Below are positions 34,273 through 45,700 of a DNA stretch of 64,000 nt, piece after piece. The position numbers and the translations under genes are program-made. The stretch lies in the NCBI GenBank assembly GCA_963921825.1, contig OY997591.1, forward strand, positions 48,567,825-48,631,824, given 5' to 3'. How positions within the stretch are numbered: position 1 is the stretch's first letter; each line of letters begins with the position of its first letter. Source of the stretch: Erodium maritimum (Eukaryota > Streptophyta > Magnoliopsida > Geraniales > Geraniaceae). Under the pieces are notes generated by a model. That model was not told where the DNA came from, searched no databases, and saw only the letters and a list, made by a program, of their open reading frames with translations.

Positions 34273-35961
34273 TGTTAGTCTTAGTCCCCGTAGTTCAATC
34301 CTAAATGTCCAAATGTATATATCATCGTTAGCAATAAAATTAAAGCGGCTTTATATTACTTATGTGTTGGAGTAATATATCGATGTGTGCTCTGATCTAT
34401 GCCCACCATGTGAATAGAACCATAGATCGAGATAGATCACACTCGATGGGTCCCTAGTCAACAAAGCTTCACTAGAAGCGACTAGTATGAAAGATGGCTC
34501 TTTATGGCTTACGTTCTGTTAGTCATTGGAATGAGATTCCGGAGTCTGATCATAGATATCATGTGGGACATGATATTGGACGACCCGCCCTGAATATGTG
34601 TCATAGATTAAGTCATGAACATATTCAGTGTTGTAGCTTGTCATGTATCCTTAAACCAAGGAGTCTTTGTGATCGCTATGTAGTCAACAACTGAGTTTGA
34701 CCTGAGCCTAACGTTGTCCGTAACAGGGCTTCCATAACGGCCAGGATTGGCTTGGGGACGGGCTACATGAGTGACACGAAAGACGGCTAAGGGATTTATC
34801 CCTCATACTAAGGTATGGGAAAGATATCGGTTCTCGGCCACTTGATCGAGAGTGACTGGAAGAATAGCATGGCCATGCACATGATACTGGGTATCATATC
34901 TTCAGTCATCTCACATATCAAGGAACGGTGATTGAGAATAATAAGGATGACGGCTCTATGCCTTATCTCAATCAGGATATCGGAGATAAAAGGATAATGA
35001 CAGGGACGACGGAAAGGTTAGAATCGACAGGGTCGATTCGTTATGTAGTGTCAGGCAATACTAAAGTCTCGTTAGTTGCCACTTAAATAGGATCAAGTAA
35101 AATGGGATTTTACGTTGATCTATTGACATGCATAAACCTAAGGGTCACACCGGAGGATGAAACTCATTGACACATTTATGGAGAATGGCCAAAAGGGAGT
35201 TGTCTCGGGACATGACCAAAACTGGGTTTTGGGTCATGTGCCCGTAAGTGAATAGGACTTCACAGATCGAGACAAGGCTTGGAGTCTTGGGATTGATCGC
35301 GTCGGATAATGTTGGACATTTCCGGTATGGAAGGCATGGAGGCGATGAGCGAATCACGGGACCTCGTTGGAAATGGCCACGGGCCATGTTCCAAGAGGCC
35401 CATGAAAGGCCCATGCAACCAAGGCCCATGGAACTAATTAATCAAGTCTTGATTAATTAGTACTAAGTAAGCAAGACAAGGATTAAGGTGTTGGTGATTC
35501 ACCACCTAACCCAATCTTGTCTTGCCATACTTTGTCCTATTTACACCTTACTTGACACCATACTTGTCCCATGCCTTTAGTTGGACAAGTATGGGTTTTG
35601 TTATGTTTAAGTCATCTTTTTTCAACATAACAAACACAAGACAAGAATAGGAAACACATTTTCTCTCCCTCTTCCATGGCCATTTCGGGTTTGGCTAGTT
35701 TCCACCTCCATGTTTGTGTTCTTGAGTCCTCAAAGAGAAGAACTACGTGGCTTTGATTCCCATGTGGATACGTAGGCGTCTTGGAGACTCAAGCCAATCA
35801 TTCGTTAACCGGTGTTCTTGTTTTGGTAAGAACTAGTGCTGAAATTTTTCTCTTGTTAATCCATTCTTTGTTAGTTGTTTCATGGTTCTAATTGTCTCTT
35901 GGTTTTCATTGATTTTCCGCTGCGAGTTGGTTCATCTCCAACCCTACCTAGAGACCCAACA
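34273..35961 (+). repeat. 3' LTR of copia N (1689 bp)
   Basis: Partner of 27497-29185, same length and almost identical. Followed by the target-site copy gtggt. Confidence 0.92.
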
Positions 35962-36640
35962 GTGGTATGGTAGGAGAGGATTACCCTCAACCTTAATACT
36001 TTTAGAGTATTCTGATAGTCGCTTGAGAATATTTTTTCACGACCTCCCAGCCGAGGGAGAAGAACGATACTGGTGGCAACATGTGCAGACCCGGGCTAGA
36101 GATGACTTTCAGCTCTTCAGTAGACTATTCTTGGAGCAGTACTTTCCTCGATCAGTCGAGATGATAGGCACCAGCAGTCCTGGAACTGCGACAGAGAGGT
36201 ATGACCGCCTCTGAGTATACAGAGAGATTTTTATCCTTGTCCCGCTTCGCACCTTAGATGGTGCAGACTGAGGAGAGTCGTTACAGGCAATTCGAGAGAG
36301 GCCTCATTCCATCGATTACAGATCGGGTTATTACCCTGAGATTGAGGTATACTCCACATGAGTGGATCAGACATTAGTCGTTCGGAGGCATTTTTGAGAG
36401 ACCACCAGGGCGCGGAATGTCAGGCCGAGGCCGAGTGGATTCTTGAGGCCGTCCGAGAGTCGCAATCCGAGGAGGCAGAGGACCTCAGGATTCTTTCAGT
36501 CACAAGCCTAGTCCGGTGAGACACGACGGGTTGGGGGTAGTAACGTCTGTTGGACCTGCCCCGGTGGCTTAGTTCTATCCTTCGTGCAGACAGTTGGAAC
36601 ATCTGGGCCGAGACTGCCCGTTGAGTGATGGATCTACACA

Positions 36641-39600
36641 CCGTTCCACAGGTCGGCCTACGAGAGCCGATAGGAGAACGTGTTGTCACAGTAGCAAATT
36701 CTTCCACCCCTACCGAGAGGAGGACATCCGATGCGACGGGGTCGAGTGTACGCGATTGACAGGCCCCGAGCTGAGGGACTTGATACCGATCTTGAGATCG
36801 CTTAAAGTACATATGTACTATTTATCATTGGAGTTGTGTCTGCTGACACTTGAGTATTACACGTGGTTGTATCGTTTTGTGGTTACTTCATGTAGGAGAC
36901 GAAGGTATGGTAACAAACCGTCTCGTTCCTAAGAACTTGTCGTACTGAAAGTTCCCCTCCATTTTTCGAACGTGTTGACCAAACTTTAAGAACCGAGTTG
37001 GGGAGCATCAAACGTTCATTGAATACTATTAGCATCGAACACCCGAGCGGAGAAAAGCTACGGCCTTGACCAATAAAAGGTCCGACCGGTCATCAGAGAT
37101 GACCGAGTGACGATAAGATCAGAGTAGCGCAGCAGAAGCGCAGTGGGCCCATAACCCACAATCACCGAACCCTACTAAAAGTTTGAAAACTTAAGAGTCG
37201 AACCTTTAAGAACGACCTTCGTATCTTAACACCTCAGTCGATGGACGAATAGTTGGACAAGTGTGAGTTGCACGTGTAAAGATAGTGTAGACGGTAGTCC
37301 CTAAGTTCGTCCCAGGAGAGACGATCAAATTACTACCAATTCACGAAGTCAATATCGGAATTGACCCAAGACCAATGACGACGCCGACATCCTGGAACCA
37401 TGCAGGTTCACGCCAGCAGAGCGATTGCACCGAACGTCAGTCAGAAAGGTCAGAAAGACGAAGGACCTGTCCGAGCGCGTCGTCGCGCAACAGCAAGAAG
37501 ACGCATTACAAGAGTCACATCCTTCGCGCCACACTGAACCGATAGATAGCACCGAGAGTAAAAGGACATCATACGATACTCTCATCGGAGCAGAAAGCGG
37601 AGAACGAGAACCGAGTACCAAGGTGTACCTTTGTCAGCAAGAGGAGAACGAACGCCAAGCGTACCGTGATGACTAAGCATAACCATAAGGTTACGCCATA
37701 GCAGTGAGAGCACCTCACGTTGAAATCCGGCAAAAGATAGCCGAGGGCGACTACCACAAGCTTCCAGGCCAGTAACAAGATGGCACCGAACGAAGCATTG
37801 TGTGGTAGGTCGGGTTTTGTGCCATGCATGGGCACAGGGAAGGATAAGAGTTAACCGTTGTTTATTTTGAGTTGTTCGTGAAACGATTGAAGGAACCGCG
37901 CTTATTTCTGAACTGTTCAATTTATCGAGATATCAGTACATGTTGATTGCTCCTTGAGTGGTGATTTGGGGGGATTTGACTATAAGTTGTGTTGATCGAT
38001 AGCTCGTGAACGAGTGTCAACGAGATAAGGAATACCACCGGTTGGGATAACCTTTCTCAATCGAACTTGAATTGTTATTCGCTATCGAGTGTGGTTATCG
38101 TACTTTTAGTTGTGATGTCTTGAAGGACGCCTACTTTCGACTAATTTCCAGTGAGAGGGCCATCGATCCTTGTTGTTGAACGTCGTTCGTCCGACTAGAT
38201 GTCGGTAGAGTTCATGGTGGTACTGAACCATGCACCGGTTTTGAGAACCGTAGACTCATTGATATGATGATTTGGGTAACCTTCTTAATTGATCACAGTT
38301 AGGTGTTGATGGTTTACCCCGAGTTATGTTTGTGATGATTGATGTGTAACTGACCCGTATCAGGTTGAGAATCTTGATAAGGTTTACCCGGTGTGACATG
38401 CTGCTACGTTGGACAAGTGTGCCATGCTTGGTATGACATGAGCTTTTTATTAAGTTATGTTTTGAGGCATGCCGCCTTTCGGCTAGATGCCGGCACATTG
38501 AACCATTTACTTGATTGAGGTACGTCTACCTTTCCACGAGATGTGATGAAACGAGTGGTTGTTCCAAACCCTGCAGTAGTGATGAGAACTTTTGTGTGAT
38601 GGTAACCTCTGTGTGTTACTTTCTTGCTGTGTGTGTGATAGGTCGATACATGACCTTATTGACGTTCCAGTGTGAACTATTCTTGTAACGATTACTACAG
38701 AGAGACCGAGAATTACATCTACGGATGGCTCCGTGCTTGCCCGACTTTCGGGCTATTCCGATAAGACGCCCATACCGACGGAAAATTACGGTATGGCATG
38801 TCTGAACCGAGGTCGTTCTATCCGGTATGATACCGGTACCGTTGAGGATTCTGATGAGAGGTACCTACATCGAGGTTGTTTGTGACGGTCCGCCGTCTAT
38901 ACTAACGTTGGGTTTCGTCATAGGTTTCCAAGATCGTTATCCGGCATTCCTCAGTGTCTGAGGGACAATCGGCTTGTTATGTGTACTCATTGATTCTTTG
39001 GGCTGATCTAATTTGTTTCACATTGAAATTGTGAACCGTTAAGTAATACCATTTATCAACGTCAAGTTTGATTTTGGGTAATAACCTTGCAGAATTGATG
39101 TGGTTGGTCTTGACTCGATAGTGTTTGAGTTCTGTTGTGGTTAGTCCCGGTAACGGTTGCTAAGGAGGAAATTGAGAAATAATATTGGTGTGTGGTTCCG
39201 ATTCTGTTCGGCTTGCAGAGCGTCCCTACAGGGTACGTGTGCCGACGGAAATTTCCGGTATGAGATATCTAGACCGTTACCAGAGGTTCTTAAGCGTGTG
39301 AGTGTCATACGACTTATGTTTTTGCTCGGATTCTCTTTGAGTTGGTGTGAGACGTTGCACGTTTGAGTTGTGAACTGTTGAGAAAGACTGTTTTTTACCG
39401 CCAAGTATGTCTTTTGAGTAACTAGCGTGATCTGGTGAAGCACGATAAAGTGAAGGTCGCGTAGATTCGGAAACGGTTAAAGATCGTGCAGAACCGACGG
39501 AAGAGTTACGCAGATAGGCCATGTCGACCTCTTGAGTTACAGTTGATAATCACGTGTTTCTAAGGTGAACCCGAAGAAGGGACTTTTGAGGTTCAACCGT

Positions 39601-39803
39601 GGCGGAAGCAAGTGGCCCCGCAGATTATCGTACCTTTTGAGATCTTCAGGTAGAACTAGAGCCGTTGCCTAGCAACTTCCACGTGTTCCCAAACTACGGA
39701 AGTACACCGCGGATCCCTCGCTGGTAAGACTTGAGCAGGACGTTCCCTGAGATAGGATCAAGAGGAGCACGTTCGTTTTAAATTTCGAGGACGAAATTCT
39801 TTT
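36641..39803 (+). other. Non-coding 3' interior of the gypsy-like element
   Basis: pol would be expected here but no RT, RNase H or integrase motif appears in any frame I read. Degenerate repeated phrases occur, for example accgacggaaaattacggta at 38776 and ccgacggaaatttccggta at 39242. Short open frames such as 37425-37676 have no recognisable domain. This marks the element as a large non-autonomous derivative. Confidence 0.6.
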
Positions 39804-39815
39804 AAGGGGGGTAGA
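39804..39815 (+). other. Polypurine tract of the gypsy-like element
   Basis: aaggggggtaga just before the 3' LTR and after ttcgaggacgaaattc, a context common before gypsy 3' LTRs. Confidence 0.8.
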
Positions 39816-39816
39816 C

Positions 39817-42710
39817 TGTAAAACCCCATGTATTTCTAGAGGGTATTAATGTGAAATCAGAAACATTGGGGTAGGAACTTGCAATTAGTATTGTTGAAGA
39901 GAAGAATCAAAAAAAAAAGAAGAAAAGGAAAAGGGCTGGAAAAGGGCTGGAATTGGACTAGGCCAGACTAGACACGCGTATTGGGCTGGAGCAGACCAGC
40001 TCGTATTCGCGAACTCAGGCCCAGATTCACACGGCCCAACCCAAACCCGTGCACAAAACCTAACGTGTGCCGCCTCACCTTCCTTAGTATCACGCACGCG
40101 AACCGAGACGAGAGCGTCGCCCTCGTCCCTCGCGTTCCTTCTCCCTCGCTCGCGAAACAGCACAGATCCCGCCGTGTTTCTCCCTTCGCCGGCGTTAGTC
40201 ATCGTCCCCACCTTCTTCCCTTTCTTCTGCAACCCCCACGACTCAACCCCCAAACGCCAGAAAACCCTCGCCCATTTTCCTCTTCTCCCTTCGCTCTCTG
40301 CCTCTTCGATTCGAGTTCGACGCCGTGAAATCAAGCCTCGCCGCACCAAAACCCAGCACGATGAGCTTCCCTACTGACCATATCACCTCCCCCGTAGCAC
40401 CCTGCCTGAGATTTGTGGGTTTTGGGGCTCGTTGTGGTCGGATGTGGACGGAGCAACACCAGACCCTCGTCTCCACGCCGGCGACACGTACTCGAGCCAG
40501 ATCTGGAGCGATTGAGGTTCGAGAGCCACTCCGTCGAGATCCCCTCGTCTTCCCCGAGTCCCTGACGCCTCAGCCACTGTTGAAAACCCTCCGGCGAGCT
40601 TCTCTGATGTTTCCCGCCGCCACGGCCAGGTCAGGCCTCCGCCGTCGTGCCCCGACCTCGCCATGATCAATCCAGGCCAAACCCTAGCTAACCGGGCCTT
40701 GGGCCAAGTGGGATGGTTGGTCTGGACGTCACCGGGCTAGGACTACCAGGACGGGCCTAGATCTGAATGGGCTCTAGGCCAGATCGTGGTTCGGACGTGG
40801 GTCAGGCCCAAGTCTTGGGACTGGGCCTGACTCGGGTCCGGACCGGGTTAGGCTCGGGTCCGGGTCAGGTTCAGGTTCGGACGGGGTCTGATTCGGGTTT
40901 TGGGTCGGATCCGGGTCAACCCGGCTTTAAAAATTAATTATATTTAAATCAGTTTTAATTAAATAAATGATTAATTATTTTGACCTAAAATTGGGAATTT
41001 AAAGGACAGTTTGGACTTTTTCAAAGGACCTTGGACTACTGGGACTGACTGAACCCTTATCTGTTAAACTCATATTGAACTTCGCCTGAGAAGACGAAGA
41101 CCACTCCGGAACCCGTGTGAAGAACGGAGGAGGGGCTAATCGACTTTACAGCAAAGTATTATTAGAGGAAGACCACAAGGTAGGGAAAGTCTTAATTTCT
41201 CATTTAAATAACGCTTAGTATGCCTATTAGGTTAATAAAATTGGAAAGGTTCTAGAATTGCATATAGGATGCGAATAACTAGAATAAATGTCTTTCAATT
41301 ACTAAGAACCGGATGGGTCTAGCAAGCATGCTTAGGATGAGAATCACTAGTGTAGCTCGCTTTCAATACTTGGGAATTGATTTACTGGTAGAGAGGCCGT
41401 GATGAGCCCTCAGATTAGTTGTGTGTTAGCTTCACATGCTTGTTTGCTAGTCATTAGGATAATCAAGAGTCTAATGAAACTAGATTGAATGCATGCTTGA
41501 ATGTTTGAATGTTGAACTTGAATGCTTGAATCATTGGTTGATTGATTGAATGCTTAAATGATTGAATGGTTGATCGAGTATGACTGGTTGTGCCAAGGAG
41601 GCACGATCAGGTGATCGATTGACCGGTGGAGAGCAAGTTGTAAGTGATGGTAAGTGTAATTATGGGTATGAATCCCATGTGGTGTGTAGTGATGAACGTG
41701 TATATTCCTATGAACAGTTATGGACCCTACGGGGCATTGGTTACTGAGCCTGCGTGCAATGGATATGGACACTGCGGGGCATTGGTTATTGAGCCTGCGG
41801 ACAACAGTTATGGACCCTACGGGGCATTGATTATTGAGCATGCGGGCAATGGATATGGACTGTGCGGGGCATTGGTTATTGAGCCTATGGGAAATGGTTA
41901 CGGACCCAGCGGGGCGATGGTTATTGGGCCTGCGTGCATTGGATATTGGACCATGCGGGGCGATTGGATGGTTTACCCTGCGAGGATTGATTTCTTGTTA
42001 TTTCACCCAAGTGTATGCGTCCTGCGGGAGTATTACCTTGGTTCCCTATGACATATGGTCCTTTGGAGACGTTTCCGGGAATCCCGACGATAAGCGCCCT
42101 CAGGGGTTGTTACCGGTATTCCCGACGTTAAACGTCTTTGTGATGTCATGCGTCTCCTCTAGACCGAGGGAAAATCCGACATGACACAACGAGTATTGTG
42201 GATCGGAGGGTGGCGACTTCATGTCCCACGACATTTATCGAACGCTTTACCCTCTTTGATTATTTAAGAAATGCATTGGTTCCTTTATTTCCCTGTGATT
42301 GTTGTTGACTCCTTCGTTGAACACTCGGTTTATTCCCACATTTCAATGTATTCACATTTCTTCGTATTTGAGATTTGAACTAAAATGGAGAAACCTTAAT
42401 TGTTAAACTAAAAGCGTGCCTAGTTATGCATTTTCCCTACTGAGCGTAAGCTCACCCCTATTTGTTTATGACTGTTTTACAGGATCGCGTGATGATTAGT
42501 GGACTCGAGGCTCGGGAGCTTCTAGGGTCCGGGTGCTTAGAGGCGTTGGTCGTATTTCGTGGTCATGAACTTTGTTAAAGGATTATTATTAATTTTTATG
42601 AACCTTTTGTAGAGATTTTATTATAAGTTGTTATGTCCTTTTAGTATTACAATTGCTTCATCCTTAAGTCACGTCTCGAGTCCGGTCAAAACCGGATTTG
42701 GGGCGTGACA
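39817..42710 (+). repeat. 3' LTR of the gypsy-like element (2894 bp)
   Basis: Partner of 22374-25302, with scattered substitutions and indels, among them a duplicated aaagggctgg near 39930 and a shortened AT-rich part near 42620. Contains the 45-bp array at 41718-41975. Followed by the TSD copy cgagc. Confidence 0.88.
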
Positions 42711-42957
42711 CGAGCCATCAATTTAAAGGCCCACAGCGATCCGATCTAGTCGTCGGATAGCGAGTGGTATGAGGACGAGTAGGCTATCACTTCTTCTCAA
42801 AGTTTTGTTGGGCTCATGGTAGCTCTTGATGTTTTTCTTTGTAAGGGATGTCTCCCTTTTTTCTCCTTGATGGAGAGTTATGTAATCGTTTTATTTTTGC
42901 ATTCTTCTCCTTGGAGGATGTATTTTCAATAAAATTTTGCGCTTATAAAAGAAATAT
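42711..42957 (+). mobile_element. Outer LINE remnant, part 3 (ORF end and 3' UTR)
   Basis: Continues the frame of parts 1 and 2 (INLKAHSDPI, then an acidic SSDSEWYEDE and a stop). About 170 bp of 3' UTR follow, ending ttttcaataaaattttgcgc, the same class of LINE 3' end as in LINEs A, B and D. Its basic C-terminus followed directly by the 3' end suggests this too was an ORF1-only element; that is inference. Confidence 0.6.
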
Positions 42958-42987
42958 CTTATAGGCTTGTTCTTATATATTTTTTAG

Positions 42988-43528
42988 GGGTTAAATATTG
43001 AAACTTACTCTTAAGTATTGGTCACAAACATTACACTACCCACGTTTTCAAAATTAACACTACACTACCCTTATGTATTGGTCACACGATTTTGTTAGTA
43101 AAAATGGACGGAATTTTCCATTCCGTTAGTCATATGACCTCAAGTGTCATATAATGGATGGTAAAATGACATTTCCCCTTAATTATATGACCTCTACACA
43201 TTTTATAAGGAACAATACCATTGTACCCTCGTTATTGTTCCATATAAAATGTATAGAGGTCAAATACTTAAGGGCAAAAAAAAACGAGGGTACAATGGTA
43301 TTGTTCCTTATAAAATGTGTAGAGGTCATATAATTAAGGGGAAATGTCATTTTACCATCCATTATATGACACTTGAGGTCATATGACTAACGGAATGGAA
43401 AATTCCGTCCATTTTTACTAACAAAATTGTGTGACCAATACTTAAGGGTAGTGCAGTGTTCATTTTGAAAACGTGGGTAGTGTAGTGTTCGTGACCAATA
43501 CTTAAGAGTAAGTTTCGATATTTAACCC
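42988..43528. mobile_element. Long palindromic foldback MITE, about 540 bp
   Basis: The element is almost wholly one inverted repeat: gggttaaatattgaaactta at the left mirrors taagtttcgatatttaaccc at the right, and matching continues to a centre near 43265 (arms about 260 bp). Inner words such as ggacggaattttccattccg and aatggtattgttcc occur in both arms. No coding. A half copy lies at 53620-53835 behind MATH copy 2. I could not define a clear TSD because both flanks are T-rich. Confidence 0.85.
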
Positions 43529-45115
43529 ACATTTTTTTATTAACAAATAGAATTTTATTAATCCCATCCTTTGAGTGATAGGGGGAGGACATGGGGACGA
43601 ACCCGTTAACAGATTCATGATAGGATTAGAAGTCACACCGACGAAGGTAGGGTCTAACGGAGTCCTAACCCATATTTTACTAACATGAAGTGAGTGGAAA
43701 CGAAGAGAACGAGAGGTCTGAGACATTACTCGACCTCAAACCAATAGGTCGAAACCCCAAATTTTCCTAACTTAAAGCACAGACAGGGAGACCCCAACAA
43801 ATGGGAACAACAATACAATAAGAGCATTCATAAGAAAGGAACCTAGACGACCCAACAAGGTGTGATAACCCGACAAGAGAGGTTGTAAAACCATATTTCT
43901 CAACCATTAAGCAATAAGGCGGGTCAAAACTAAAAATACAAGGTCTAGAAACTAAATTTTACAACCATGAAGCACAAAAAGAAGATATAACGTCCAAAAC
44001 CTTGATTTTTCAACCATTAAGCCCAAAGGTTAGAAATCTGGTCAACCACCACTTCCAATAGCCCCAAAACTGCCAATACCTGTGTAAATCAATAAATCAT
44101 CGGTGTCTGCTCCCCTCAGAATAGAGAGGTGGGAGACGATCGACACGTCAGCGGCCAACACCGTATAATCCACATAAACAAGTCTGATAACCAAACCACC
44201 ACCCGAACAACCAACACCTTCATATCAAACCCCTACTAGGTTTTCAAAAGAACCCAACAAGCTAAGACAACTCGTCGAAGGCCAACACCTAACAAACAGG
44301 AGAGACCTCGGCCAACTAACAAACGATATATGATAAAACCAAATAGGCATTTTCAAAAGGACGACATGAGACTTACCTCGAAGAGCAGGCTCTTGAGATT
44401 TGTTGTCACTGGCAGGAGACTAGAGCACCATGATTGGAGCCTGAAGTAGTCCACCGAGAAATAATAGCTTAAACCAATTACCAGCAAGACATCAATAGCT
44501 TCAACCTACTATCAGCAAGATGAGACTAAGACAACAACAACTTGAACCTGCTACCGACAAGATGAGACCCAACCATCGCTTTTTTCGTCAGCCAAGGCCA
44601 GCAACCAAACCCAGCGTCGAAGACACGTCGAGGAAAAAGAGTTGGGGCCAAATCCACTTGAAGGTTGAGGAGCACAAACCTGAGTCCAAGAGGACCATAT
44701 CTGCAAGAGACAGAGATAAATTGATCACCGGAGCATCGATACGACATCAAGGCAACCAAAAAAACCAAATAGGGGTAGAATCGAGCCACCGAGTTCACCG
44801 GGCGAGACGAAAGGAGACTGACAACTACTGCTCCGGGCATACTGAAAAGAAGGTTGGTTGAGGGCGTGTAGAGGCGAACCTGATGAGGAAAAAGGAGAAA
44901 GAGAGGAGGTGAAGAGTAAGAGGAACACTAAAACGTGTTGCAAGGGAAGGAGAAGAAGGATGCCTCCACCTCCAATGACCAAATCCGGAGGTCAAAGCCG
45001 TCACCGATGAGGGTGAGAAAAAAACACGACTACTTTATGAAAAATAAGGGTTTTTCGGAATGAAAAATAGTTTCTCTTAGAGAGAGTTTTTTCCACTTCT
45101 CAGGGCTAGGTTCTT
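43529..45115 (-). mobile_element. Probable non-autonomous retroposon, minus strand
   Basis: Starts on the plus strand with a T-run (43532-43539) followed by the complement of a LINE-like end (gattaataaaattctatttg). The minus strand holds short open frames (44840-44526 and 44982-44725) with no known domain and an ATG-rich 5' part. The style is that of 8789-10200. No TSD found. Confidence 0.4.
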
Positions 45116-45530
45116 ATATGAATTTAATATTTTAAAAAAAACTAAACTTTATTTATATATTTTATTATTTTATCTTAACATTGAGGATTTGTTGCTTGAT
45201 TTATCATTTTTATTTGGGTAAATTATATTTATGTACCCGTTGCATTTAAAAAATACATATCTTGAAGTTTTTTTAATGAATACATACCCAAATTTTACAT
45301 TTTTTAACGACATTCAACTTTTCATCCAATTTTACATATGTTTATTGTTCATTTTTTAAGAAATACCCCTAGTATTACAGCCCTTAATCTCCCTCTGACC
45401 CTAAAACCAACTCCAACCCTAAATCCACCTTTTTTTTATTATTGATTTGATTTTTTTAAAGAAGAACTATTAAAATAAGTTTATAAAAATAATTATTTTT
45501 GAAAACTACAATTATTAAATTTCATTACTA
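45116..45530. other. AT-rich spacer without recognisable genes
   Basis: A short MITE-like start (gggtaaattatatttatgta) occurs at 45217. Nothing else can be supported. Confidence 0.45.
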
Positions 45531-45700
45531 GCCTCTGTGCAGCCGCTTTCTTTTGTCGATCACTCGCTTCCATCCATACAGGCCCGAGCCCAGACCCCTA
45601 ACTCCTTGCACCTCTACCCACAAACCAGTCAGAATCGCTATCGTTAGTTATGGGGATGGGACCGACCGAGACACATGTATCTAAGAATCCACCATGTAAG
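45531..45700. repeat. Duplicated MATH-upstream segment, left part
   Basis: Aligns with 54155-54316 (for example ggcccgagcccagacccctaa against ggcctgagcccagtccccta). The rest of the same segment continues at 48539-48847 after the copia insertion. It is the upstream part of the duplicated unit that carries MATH copy 2. Confidence 0.65.

Larger units (their letters stand above)
27497..35961 (+). mobile_element. Young nested Ty1/copia element (copia N), 8.5 kb
   Basis: The LTRs at 27497-29185 and 34273-35961 are both exactly 1689 bp, start TGTTAGTC and end CCCAACA, and are flanked by a perfect TSD gtggt (27492-27496, 35962-35966). I saw only two differences between them, both C/T. A perfect tRNA-iMet PBS, a purine tract and copia-order pol remains are present. 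It lies inside the gag region of the gypsy-like element. Pol is full of lesions, so despite its youth it cannot have moved itself. Confidence 0.93.
27108..36640 (+). pseudogene. Gypsy gag-like gene, split by the copia insertion
   Basis: Only 27108-27496 and 35967-36640 belong to this gene. The first part reads ALRDFRRLGTPIFSEGSD. The second carries the retrotransposon-gag signature ERYWWQHVQTRARDDFQLFS followed by LFLEQYFP. A degraded CCHC knuckle (HLGRDCPL) follows near 36597. Several stops and frameshifts are present. Gag would form the particle that packages element RNA. This copy is doubly dead, through the 8.5-kb insertion and through point lesions. Confidence 0.65.
22374..42710 (+). mobile_element. 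20.3-kb Ty3/gypsy-like element lacking pol (LARD-like)
   Basis: Two long LTRs (22374-25302 and 39817-42710) both start TGTAAAACC and end GGCGTGACA, with a perfect 5-bp TSD, cgagc (22369-22373 and 42711-42715). A tRNA-iMet-type primer site follows the left LTR and a polypurine tract precedes the right one. The inside holds a repeat-rich leader and a gag-like region cut in two by a copia insertion. No protease, RT, RNase H or integrase can be found, and 37.0-39.8 kb is non-coding. Ends and PPT resemble Tekay/Del chromoviruses, but without pol the lineage is inference. Confidence 0.85.

Noticed and set aside
37349..37920. Overlapping frames on both strands in the gypsy interior, first considered as a pol remnant
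   Set aside because: No RT, integrase, protease or RNase H residue pattern in any of them.
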